From the NCBI GenBank assembly GCA_021307315.1, contig JAJSPD010000003.1, forward strand, positions 1,054,001 through 1,118,000: a stretch of 64,000 nt of DNA. Reading direction: 5' to 3'. Below, piece after piece: positions 34,340-43,714 of the stretch. The notes beneath the pieces were generated by a model that was not told where the DNA came from, searched no databases, and was given only the letters and a program-made list of their open reading frames with translations. The stretch's first letter is position 1. Each line of letters opens with the position of its first letter. This DNA is from Bisporella sp. PMI_857 (Eukaryota > Ascomycota > Leotiomycetes > Helotiales > Helotiaceae). The position numbers and the translations under genes were made by a program.

Positions 34340-35859
34340 ATGACCACTCCATTGCGGTTGGTTCCTTACAATACGACTATAAGTATTGGTGCAGGGTCAG
34401 ATTGCCTTCTTATTTTCTTTAGCTTCTTCTACTAATTATTCTAACTAAAATATCTCAGGTTCAATTCATATACTCAGCAGCTATGCATAAATGATGCGGT
34501 TGAACAAGCACCGAGTAAGAGTATTGATGCGGCGAATCCTCTGACTGCGCATGATAAAGCGGATGCCAGTCGGATAACATGGACTTCAAAGTTTGTTGAC
34601 AATGCAAGCGACATAATTGATGCCATGAGCCTCAGCGGTAAGAATGACCATTGATAGATTAGCCCATGGCAAAGCCTGAATCCAGACAGGAGCCGTTGTG
34701 ATCAGAGAGAATGGAGTTCTAGACAATACATCTGGAGGTGAGGAAAACTGCTTGCGTGGCCTTTGCACTTTGATTCTAACTCTCCACAGCCTTTGTTAGT
34801 GTAGAGAACATCAAAGGGAGTGACATCAATTACCTCATCCAAGTAAGGGTCATTACACGGCAGTTCGACGCCAAAGACATCACCGAAATCCGCTCTATCC
34901 CCGGATTGAAGTCTGACGAGTTTAATGAGGTATATGGCGATTGTTTCATCTCTGGCTTTATCGAAGGAGGGGAGTTTAATGCACTCATGTCTTTTAATGT
35001 GACCTCGGAAGCAAACATACCAAGTGTGAAAGCAGCCCTGGAATTAGGCTTTAAGGAGCCCAAAAGTCCAGAGATCGCCACAGGGCTGTCCAAGTTGCAA
35101 AAGCTTATCACTGATAATGAAGTGTCAGTCTCAATTAGGTATTTAACTAACTGAATAATCGAGATCCGCTTGAATATTATACTGGGACTGATATTCTATA
35201 GCATAGCTTGGATTGGTGACACAACACAAGACCCTGCAGATAATGACTGGACAATCGAAAGCGTACAAGAAGCGGCTTTTAATTTCCCAGATAAAGTCCT
35301 TGAGTTTCCCCAGAGAACTCAGTAAGTTTGTCCTGAGCCTAAAACAAATCCGCCAAATCTGATCTTACATAGTGCCGTAATAACGAGTTACACAGCTTTA
35401 CAAAGCTACCAGCGTCTACCTCTCAAGTCTGAGCCACTCAATTATGGACTTGCAGAAAGCTATACAGAAAACCTTTTGAATGACTTTTTTGAATATAAAC
35501 ATATTTTGCAGGAGATTGAACATGGTAAAAAAGAATTCTTAGTGGTCTGCATCGGACTAATGATAAAAATAGCGTCAAAATCACTAGATAATACAGTAGC
35601 GGTACAAGGAGGAGCTAAATCGTCTGACTTAACCACATATGGCTTGACGACTACCTCGAAATTTGATAGACCAAGGACTGGATATGAAAATATAACAAGC
35701 AACATCGCTGGCAAATCAAAAGACAATCCTCAGCCATACCCACTGACTTTAGTTGGCTTGCAGCAAGCACGGCGTGAATGCAGGGCACAGATGAACAAGA
35801 TCGCAAAAGAGGTTTGCAGACCCAATCAAAATCAGACTAAAAAATATTTGTATCGCTGA
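34340..35859 (+). CDS. Uncharacterised fungal protein with a GDxFISGFxEGGEFNAL motif
   Basis: Exons 34340-34395, 34459-34637, 34690-34737, 34790-35138, 35202-35321 and 35373-35859 splice in phase to 412 residues. The start is the ATG at 34340 because it gives MTTPLRLVPYNTTISIGAG joined to FNSYTQQLCINDAV. Landmarks: RITWTSKFVDNASDIIDAM, VSVENIKGSDINYLIQVRVI, the striking YGDCFISGFIEGGEFNAL in the middle, SISIAWIGDT and DWTIESVQEAAFNFPDKV further on, and an Arg/Glu-rich helix VGLQQARRECRAQMNKI near the end. I remember proteins with this order in many filamentous fungi, all annotated hypothetical; the alternating beta pattern and central Gly-rich hairpin could suit a lipid- or self-assembling fold, but that is speculation. 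No signal peptide. The region 35530-35720 is less regular and may be degenerating. All donors are GT and acceptors AG with good branch sites. Confidence 0.75.
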
Positions 35860-36293
35860 TCAGAAGTAGGTAGATCTTATTGCAAATGATCCTAGGGTCG
35901 TAAATAGCGAGTCAAGACAGCGGTCGTACTTAGGGCCTCATGCTTTTAGGGAGTTGATACCCGCTAAATAGTGATTATGGAATGTCTTAAAAGCTGCAGT
36001 TGAAAAAATATTCTCAGAACGCAAGTTTGAGAATCTTGATTACCCGCACATGAACTTTTTGTATACACGGCACAGATTCCTGTTTCACGACATCATTTCC
36101 ATTGTGCAACATAATTTCCTCGCCATCTTCCACAATACTGTTGATGTTACAGCAAATGTACTTCAGAGACATTTAATAAAAGCTTGAATTGCCCCTGATT
36201 CTATGGCATATATAATCTGAAAGTCCTCAGTGCTTAAGTGCAGGTATAACTGCATTTGCAGCTATTGTCATAGCTTAGCGACCCACGAAAAGA
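35860..36293. other. Intergenic
   Basis: 434 bp between two plus-strand genes; no exon seen. It should contain the promoter of the small secreted protein at 36294. Confidence 0.4.
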
Positions 36294-36822
36294 ATGCGGT
36301 TCTATTCTCTTTCCTGTTTGTTCCTTGGAACAGCCACTGCCTGGAATTGCTCTTCTTCGGCAACAGACTCCAAAGGCAGCCCTTTATCGCCTAGCTGCTG
36401 CGACCATATCTACAAGATCTTGGGTTATTCGAGACATGCACAGCTTCGTTTTACCAAGCAGAAAGGTGGAAATGGGACAGATTATGAGTTTACCGGCGTA
36501 AATTGCAAGTGCTTGGGCGGACGAACCATATCGCAACGACGATGTTTGGCTAATGGCTGTCACAGGCTTTTATGCCTGGCCAATCCCTGAACAAGAAAAG
36601 TGGGAGAAACCAACAAACTACACTTGTATCTTGGATGAGGTGGAACATGGTGTGGGCGTGTGCTGTGGGGATGTATGTTTCTCTTCATTGATTCAAGATA
36701 TATCTTGGTCAGAATGGGATCGTCTCGAGCCCTCTCAAAACCAAATCAATTCTGACATAACATAGGCACGAGGCCACGAGGCATCGTGTGCAAGCACCTT
36801 TTCAAATAGTAGAGTGAAGTAA
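36294..36822 (+). pseudogene. Small secreted cysteine-rich protein with an apparent one-base frameshift
   Basis: The first part (36294-36554) starts with a signal peptide (MRFYSLSCLFLGTATA) and continues through SPSCCDHIYKILGYS, NGTDYEFTGVNCKCLGGRT and RRCLAN. The continuation that fits best (AVTGFYAWPIPEQEKWEKP, TNYTCILDEV, HGVGVCCGD) is in another frame, starting at 36556. Dropping one G of the GG at 36555-36556 would make the two parts continuous; I state this as an observation on the reading frame only. As sequenced, translation runs into SLLCLANP-like residues and stops at 36588-36590. A likely intron 36673-36765 (GTATGT donor, catag acceptor) leads to a last exon 36766-36822 ending HEASCASTFSNSRVK. 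Cysteine content and signal peptide mark it as secreted. The indel may be a sequencing error, or the gene may be dead; there is no gap for a normal intron at the break. Confidence 0.6.
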
Positions 36823-37337
36823 TATTCCGGGTCTCATATCATGGGCCCTGAAGAGGAGGTGGTGGCATAAGAGCATGGTGTCGGCCCATGGACGCAGAAT
36901 TCTTGAGTGCCAGAACTTAAGGCAAACATGTGTGCCATGTAGCAGCTGCAAAGAAACAGTCGTCTTATATCTTACTTATTCCAATGAGAATAGATCTAGA
37001 GATTTTAAAAGGACAATCTGTGATAACACTCATAAAGATTAAGATTTCCCATCATGTACTTCGCGAATAATTGATAAATATATCCACTTAGGTTCCATAT
37101 TGCTACTCGACTGGAAGTATACGCTCGCAGCATCAGGCAATGCTGGCTACCAGTGCCCAAACTAGTGCTTTTGATGCTTCAAGGACTAGTTTGTAGTAGT
37201 CGATAAACTGAAGTGTAAGGAGAAGTATTTCTATCGAAACTTACTAGATAAGGATAGTTAACTTATGGCCCAAAAAAGGAAATATATAACAGTAGACGGA
37301 TATAAACTTGTCTCCCCAAACCATACCATACCATTTT

Positions 37338-37354
37338 CACGTGTTTACCACGTG
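37338..37354. promoter_or_regulatory. Paired CACGTG E-boxes
   Basis: Two perfect CACGTG palindromes separated by 5 bp. In fungi this hexamer is bound by bHLH factors (Cbf1, Pho4 and SREBP types). Spacing of about one helical turn would place two dimers on the same face. About 380 bp before the hydrolase start. Confidence 0.5.
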
Positions 37355-37572
37355 ATGTTACGGACCAGGCGGGGTTTGTTATTAGTCAGCATTCACATGT
37401 CACTTCTACGACCACATTCCAGCAAGAGCCTCCGTCATCCTGCTGCTTTTGACCAATCCTATCGTGTCCGAGGCAAGGTCATACGCTTCGAAAAGAAAAT
37501 GAACAGTACAAGCAAACAATTCGGCCTAACAACATGACCTAAAACTCATTGTGCATGGAAGGACGGGAACTT

Positions 37573-37593
37573 TCTCTCTCTCTCTCTCTCTCT
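37573..37593 (+). repeat. (CT)n microsatellite
   Basis: A perfect CT dinucleotide run about 140 bp before the hydrolase start. Pyrimidine tracts of this kind are frequent in fungal core promoters upstream of the transcription start. Confidence 0.9.
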
Positions 37594-37730
37594 TTGCTGG
37601 CATAATTGAGACGAATTCGCAATCGCATTAGACCTGTATCCTTATTTCTACTTGTCAATGGATCCTTGTTGCTGCATGCAAGCCTTTCTTTATTCATGAA
37701 GCTTTCTTGCAGATACCTCCAAATGCCAAT

Positions 37731-40012
37731 ATGATAGGTGAGAAGCGCATTGTCGGGCAGGGGTTGCATATGCTGATAACCACAAGATCATGTCTTAGGA
37801 CGGCCCTCCGTCCAATTTCGGAAAATCCAGGTCCTAGCTGTTGTTTCCTTCTGGTCATTCTACCTGTTTAAGTATGTAATGCATGCTTCTTCCAAATTAG
37901 TAGCATACTAACTTCTAGCAGGGGAAACCATCATGGGCCTCCAACCGTCCGTAAGCTGTCCCGTCGACTTTCGAAACTCCTTACACCATGGCAGACCGTT
38001 GTTGTGACTCTTCTATATTTATATATCGCACGCAATCTTGGGAAACTCCTGGGCCTTGAATGCCCTGAACCTCTAGCTAATCTGTACACTCGATCGTATT
38101 TCCGGGCAACATGGGTCACAACAGCGCTGGACGCAGGCTTCTGGTCTGCGATGCGGATACGAAAGAAATGGCTGAGAGATATCGCGAGCATAGTCTTTAC
38201 GATATATTATCTTATAGCCGCTGAGCAGGCAGACGAGAAAGTTCGCAAGGTTAGGGCAATGCTGACTGTTGATCATATGCGAGTGAGCTGGAATAAAGGG
38301 ACAACACCGTATTTGAAATTCTTGCAGAATCTACTACGACCCAGGTTGATGCGATACCCCCACGTCAGATTCGGATTCAGCGACCTCAAAAGAGTGACTA
38401 CAAGGAGCCTGTGAACGGATGGTTATATTTTGATGGACCACTTTCGGCGCTGAAAACACATACAAAGATTGTGCTGGACATACCTGGTGGAGGTTTCGTA
38501 GCGATGGATCCGAGAACAAACGATGACAAACTATATGCATGGGCTGGGAAAACAGGCCTCCCTGTCTTGAGTTTGGACTACAAGAAGTCGCCAGAGTTTC
38601 CGTACCCATATGCCTTAAATGAATGTTATGATGTCTACAGTATGATCATTGCAAGCAGAGGACGTTGTGTCGGTCTCTCCGGGGACGTTATTCCCAAAGT
38701 AGTCATCACTGGAGATAGCGCAGGTGGTAATTTGGCTACAGGCACCACCCTAATGATTCTAGAATCTGGATCGACTGATACGCGACAATTTTTGGGCGAA
38801 AGCTCTCTTCCAATCCCAGCGGGATTAGTCCTGATGTATCCTGGTTTAGATATGAACATTGGGAACTGGATGACAGATGAGCAGATGTCTTTGATCAAAG
38901 ACCGGCGAACGCGGAAAACAAATGCCGGAATTATGCGAAGGAAAAGCATGCAGTATACCATGGCAGCAGGTACGCCTCACCAGTCTGAGGGTGAAGTGGA
39001 TGATTACTTTTCTCCTCAAAAACTATCCTCCCCACACAACGATGAGGACAACAGCTCAGCCATTGACGCACTCACGGCCCCTCAACCTAAGTTCTCTACT
39101 GCACCATCTAATTTGCTTTCGCCACCGGTCACTAGAAACCATAACCGTCGTCCTTCTGGCTCACACCATCCGGAACCCATGAAGACTCGTCTCGCAATGT
39201 CGTCTATGCTTTCATACTTCAGCGACCGTATTCTGACTCCAGAGATGATGCGGGCAATGATTATTCTCTACATCGGGCCACATAATCGACCAGACTTCAG
39301 TCAAGATTATCTCCTCTCGCCTATCCTAGCACCAGACTCATTACTGGCTCTCTTTCCCAAGACATACTTTCTCACAGGAGAGCGAGATCCATTGGTGGAT
39401 GATACGGTCATTTTTGCTGGACGTCTGCGTCGCGCCAAAGAAGCCAAGCACCGGGCCGAGCAGGCACACAATGTGCATCTCCGCAAGGAGTTTGATGATC
39501 GGGATGTTGTCGAGGTAGCGTTAATCCCGGGCATTAGTCATGGGTTTCTGCAATTCGTGAGCGTGTATCCTGAAGGATGGAAATATATTTTGCGATGCAG
39601 CCGTTGGATTGATAACATCTTTGCTGAGGCTGAGCAGAAGGAACTAATATCTGGCCTTCAGACGCCTGTTGAATATCGTAGTTCGAGGGGTGGACTACAC
39701 CACCGCAGACTACCGACAGAGAGTAGTGGGGATGAAGATTTCGGGCTTGAGATGAGCATGAGCGGTTCCAGGAAAGAGAAAGCCAAGGCGGCGGAGGCGC
39801 GGGAGGAGAGGAAGAGAATGGAACGGAAACAGAAGGAGAAGCTCCTGAGGGAGGAGATGGACAAGCGGAAAGCGGACGGGGAGAAGGACAAACTCTCGCG
39901 GAAGAAGAGCATGGTCAGCCTGGCCAGCAGCGAGGATCTTGTCAGCCGGCGGATGATGGGATTAGCAGGTCCATTGACGGGCTTAGGTGATAGCGGAGAT
40001 CTGGATACATGA
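37731..40012 (+). CDS. HSL-type alpha/beta hydrolase (esterase/lipase), membrane-anchored N-terminus
   Basis: The start needs two introns: ATGATAG at 37731-37737, exon 37799-37871, then from 37922. This gives MIGRPSVQFRKIQVL and RRLSKLLTPWQTVVV followed by a hydrophobic anchor (VVVTLLYLYIA). The catalytic parts are present: an oxyanion loop LDIPGGGFVAMDP (IPGGG where HGGG is usual), the nucleophile GDSAGGNLA, an acid in LTGERDPLVDD and the histidine in GISHGFLQF. The C-terminus is a charged Lys/Glu coiled coil. Around 38283-38368 the frame changes. Either this is an 86-nt intron (GTGAGC donor, acgtcag acceptor; 694 residues), or a base is missing in the C run 38357-38361 (723 residues); the sequence in question (VSWNKGTTPYLKFLQN) looks like protein, so I cannot choose. 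A long disordered Ser/Pro/His insert sits between the nucleophile and the acid. The substrate is unknown; carboxylester hydrolysis at an internal membrane is inferred. Confidence 0.8.
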
Positions 40013-41621
40013 ATGAGCACGTCCATGGCAATAGTGATCATGCTCTTGAAAACGGGCTGGCATATAAAGTATCGATATTGTAGACACTAAATACTTACCA
40101 CCCACTCCGGCAGATCCCCCCCCCTCCCCCCCGGTTGATAGTATAGAATATCATCCCCATAGATAATTAGCCGATGCCAAAAGATCTGGCTTAAGTGATA
40201 TGTTCATCTAGTGTTCCGACTCGATTGAGGTTAGACCTACTGTATCATAGCGGGAGTCGATGGACTGAGGACGTCCAAGCTCGCAGAAGATGGAACGGCA
40301 GCAGAAGCAGTTTCTGAGTCTCAGTTGCAGATTCCCCTGCCAAGACTTTTGACACTGGCATATAACGAACCCTGCCCTGTTTTTTTTTTTTTTTTTTTTT
40401 TTGTCTTGGTCGGGCTTTTGAGACTACCTGGCTATTTTACAACCTTGATGCTAATATATCTAGGTCAGTCGGTCTATTGGACCTTCCCCCCGGAAGACGA
40501 TGAGGCCTTTGGAGATTGAAGATGGGATTGGATCTCTCTTTTTTTTTTTTTTTCCCTATTGCATGTTTCACTGTGCGACTGTGGAAAATGTGAAACCCGC
40601 CTCCTTTACCACGTAGACCTTTCCCCTTTCATCGCCCCCTGCAGGGCGACGGAGCGTCTTTCCTCCCCCCCCCGCTATACGAAGTCAATCAGTCGTGTTC
40701 CTCCTCCACTCTGCTCTGGACCTGAAGAACGAACCACTTTTAATATTTTAGGTCTCACTTTTTTTAACCTAAGTACAGTATTTGTTCTGGGGGCCTGGGT
40801 TCTGGGGCTGGGGCTGGGCTTGCTCTTCTTACCTCAGATGGGTGGGTTATTTGTACGTTAATAAATGGCCTCGTCCTGTTTGCTTTCTTTCAGAGAATTG
40901 ACCTCCTGTGTGGCCTAGGATTGTACAGTGCGTTGTACCCGTAGCATAGATGAAATGTTTCACCTGCACAATTTGAAAAAAGGCAGAATAAGAGATTGTT
41001 TCAACTCTTCAACGTCTAGTGCAATATGTGTGGACGCCACGGTCTGTCCCGTCTTCGCTTGTGTCTTGCCCCGGAACACCGGTAAACGCCTCCAACGCGT
41101 CCAATTGCGCCAGCTTCCATGTTCCTTTCGGTTTTTTCTTCTATTTTTTACTCAACTACCTTTCCACTTGTAGCAAAGATGTGCGTGTCGATAAACCTTT
41201 GCAAATCAGACCTTTTTTTGAAACCCCTGGCTCAGCCCATCTCCACTGCCGCTTACTGTATTCTGAACTTTGGCCAGCGTGCAAGGTCCCCTCCTCCTTC
41301 TCTTCTCGCTTGCCAACCACAAGCCAGGAATCTTTTTCCCCGAGCTCGATCGATGCATTGCCAAGTGCGAACTTGCTTGCTCGCACTCCATTCTTGAATC
41401 TCCTTTTTCCTTCTCTTGTCATCCTTCTCCTATAACTTCATTCCACTTTCGTTTTTCAAGTTTCTCATCTTTCCTTGTTTGAAGAGATCTTCTGTGTTGA
41501 TCTCTTTCACAATACAGCACCCAATATACAGTCGTTTTCTTCCTTCTTTGTTCATTGCACATAATCCACAGGTACAGAATCACGAACACATACACCGCAC
41601 CACCCCACATACACTGGAATC
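40013..41621 (+). promoter_or_regulatory. Long pyrimidine-rich upstream region with homopolymer tracts
   Basis: 1.6 kb before the bestrophin-like gene. It holds C-runs at 40116-40132 and 40665-40673, a 23-base T-run at 40380-40402 and a 15-base T-run at 40539-40553, and from about 41100 to 41560 is strongly C/T-rich on the coding strand. No exon is supported although many short C/T-derived open frames exist. This is the pattern of a long fungal promoter plus 5' leader. Confidence 0.55.
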
Positions 41622-43252
41622 ATGGCAGATGATGCTGGAGGCGGAGCTGGAGCTGCATCTGGAGGAGGTGGAGGACACCATGCAGTGCTAGGAGGAGCTG
41701 ATCACCAAGATGCGAACCGAAACAAGTCACAATTCATGGTGCCTCCGAATGGGGGAGCTTCACGAAAGTCCACCTTCGACGTCCTCGAAAGTGGCATGGT
41801 AACACCTATGCCAGGAGTCAAGCGGGAAAGCATAGACTTGGAAGATTACTTTGTAAGTCTGCCCTCCCCCCCAAAAAGTGATGAAGGTTAAAAGCTGGAA
41901 GCTAACAGTGAATACGTAGGCTGGCCCTCGAGATATGGACAGACATAGCAAGCTCCCATACTTTATGCGAATGCACGGCAGTGTGCTGCCTCGTATGATT
42001 CTTCCCCTACTCTGGGTTAGCTGTTGGGCCACACTCATAACCTGCATTTCCAAATTTGTGCACAATTGTAAGTCTCCTTATACCCATCTCACTCGAGCCA
42101 AGCTTATGCTAGATAGTGGCTGTAAACACTCTCCTCCTCACAGTCCTCGGTTTCGTCGTTGGTTTAGCACTCTCCTTCCGCAGTACAACCGCCTATGAGC
42201 GTTATTCAGATGGCCGCAAAGCGTGGGCAACTCTCTCTGTCCAGTCCCGCAACTTAGCCCGCTATTTCTGGGTACACGTTGATGAGCGAGAAGATGAGGA
42301 GCTTGGAAAAGACGATCTACTCGGCAAACTCACTGCAATCAACCTCATCCTCGCATTCGCCGTCTCCTTGAAGCATAAACTCAGATTCGAACCATACGCA
42401 CATTATCCTGACATTGCGAGCTTGGTTGGACATTTGGATACCTTTGCTAAAGACGCATATACACCTGAGATTGAGGAGAAGAAGAGGACTGGCTTTTTCA
42501 AGAAGCTCGGGAATTATCTTGGACTGAGCTTCGCGGCCAGTAATCCACGGAAAGAGATTAAGCGCGCGACTCGCCCTCTTGGAAACTTGCCTTTGGAGAT
42601 CTTGACTTATCTTTCCTGCTACATTGAGGAAGTAACTGCCAATGGCACCTTGCCTAAACCTGTCGTTCTAGGTCAAATGCGTTAGTTCTTCGTTCCTCTA
42701 ATGACATAAAAGTACTGATGATCAACTCTAGTTACATCCCTGGCTGCTTTGACAGACACCATGTCCGCTGCCGAGCGTGTTCTCACTACGCCTCTCCCAG
42801 TTGGATATAACATCTTGATTGCCCAAATCGTGCTCCTTTACGTCTACTTGCTCCCCTTCCAGCTCTATGGCGCGCTGGGTTGGATCACCATCCCCGGCAC
42901 CATCGCCGCAGCCTATATCATACTCGGTCTGCATGCCATCGGAAACGAACTTGAGAATCCTTTCGGTAATGACGTGAACGATTTGCCTCTTGATTACTAC
43001 TGCGAAGAGCTCCGTCGCGAATTGGACATCCTAACGAGCCAAGCACCGGCCAGCTTCTCAGAAATAATGGGAAGTAAGGGACATGAGAACAAGGTCCTTT
43101 GGCCTCTGAGTGTCAGTGGGAGCGGAGACTGGAAGAAGAGGAATATTCATGATATCCGGAATGCGTTGAAGGTCAAAGTTGTCATTACACCTGATCGGGC
43201 TGAGACAGCGGATGCAGATGAGACAACGTTGGGGAGCAAGAAAGAGGGGTGA
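41622..43252 (+). CDS. Bestrophin-like (UPF0187) anion channel
   Basis: Exons 41622-41852, 41920-42067, 42117-42680 and 42732-43252 give 487 residues. After a Gly/His-rich N-terminus come the membrane segments RMILPLLWVSCWATLITCI and NTLLLTVLGFVVGLALSF, the family motif SFRSTTAYERYSDGRKAWA, a helix LTAINLILAFAVSL, then ILIAQIVLLYVYLLPFQ and TIPGTIAAAYIILGLHA, and the hallmark ELENPFGNDVNDLPLD, equivalent to the NPFG-acidic calcium-site region of animal bestrophins. Bestrophins are pentameric chloride/anion channels; plant and bacterial members regulate membrane potential or ion balance, and fungal members are unstudied. The loop between residues about 200 and 260 is charged and specific. All four exons are in phase; the third donor is GTTAGT. 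A long pyrimidine-rich leader precedes it. Confidence 0.9.
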
Positions 43253-43714
43253 TTGGGTTTGATTCTTCTATTTGAAAAGCTTCTTTAATATTGTACAGAT
43301 TGGGAATACGGGATTACAAAAAGCATGGCTAAATGCCAGCCCTTTCATAGCGAGGCGTTTGCACGTTCATTTCTGCAATATGCATCTTAGTCGCCGTTTG
43401 GTGAATATAGTCATGCAGAAAGAAATCGATATTTGGTCGATCAGCTTGCACATTTCCATTTGTTATTTATATAGAGGGGTAGCTCTACAACATGGGTATA
43501 CTTTGGGAGCACCTAACCATCCCATATTCACAAGTCTCGCACCCATAGCCTACACCAAGCACAAGTATGCACATCAACATAGCTCCAAAATCCCATCTAT
43601 CTACGCAAGATGCAATCCCCCAAACGCAAACCCACAGAACAAGCAAACAAGCTACCATAACTTCCGCTCTCGTTTCTCCCGCCACCGCCCGGGCACAGAA
43701 AAAGAAACAGGACT
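43253..43714. other. Convergent intergenic region
   Basis: 462 bp between the 3' ends of the bestrophin-like gene and the minus-strand acidic-protein gene. No exon seen; GC content rises towards the right. Confidence 0.4.

Larger units (their letters stand above)
36823..37730. promoter_or_regulatory. Upstream region of the hydrolase gene
   Basis: 908 bp without supported exons. It contains two CACGTG E-boxes (37338-37343 and 37349-37354) 11 bp apart and a (CT)n tract at 37573-37593, both on the promoter side of the hydrolase start at 37731. Confidence 0.5.

Noticed and set aside
34062..34343. 93-codon open frame on the plus strand
   Set aside because: Overlaps the better-supported start of the six-exon gene and shows no domain or splice continuity.
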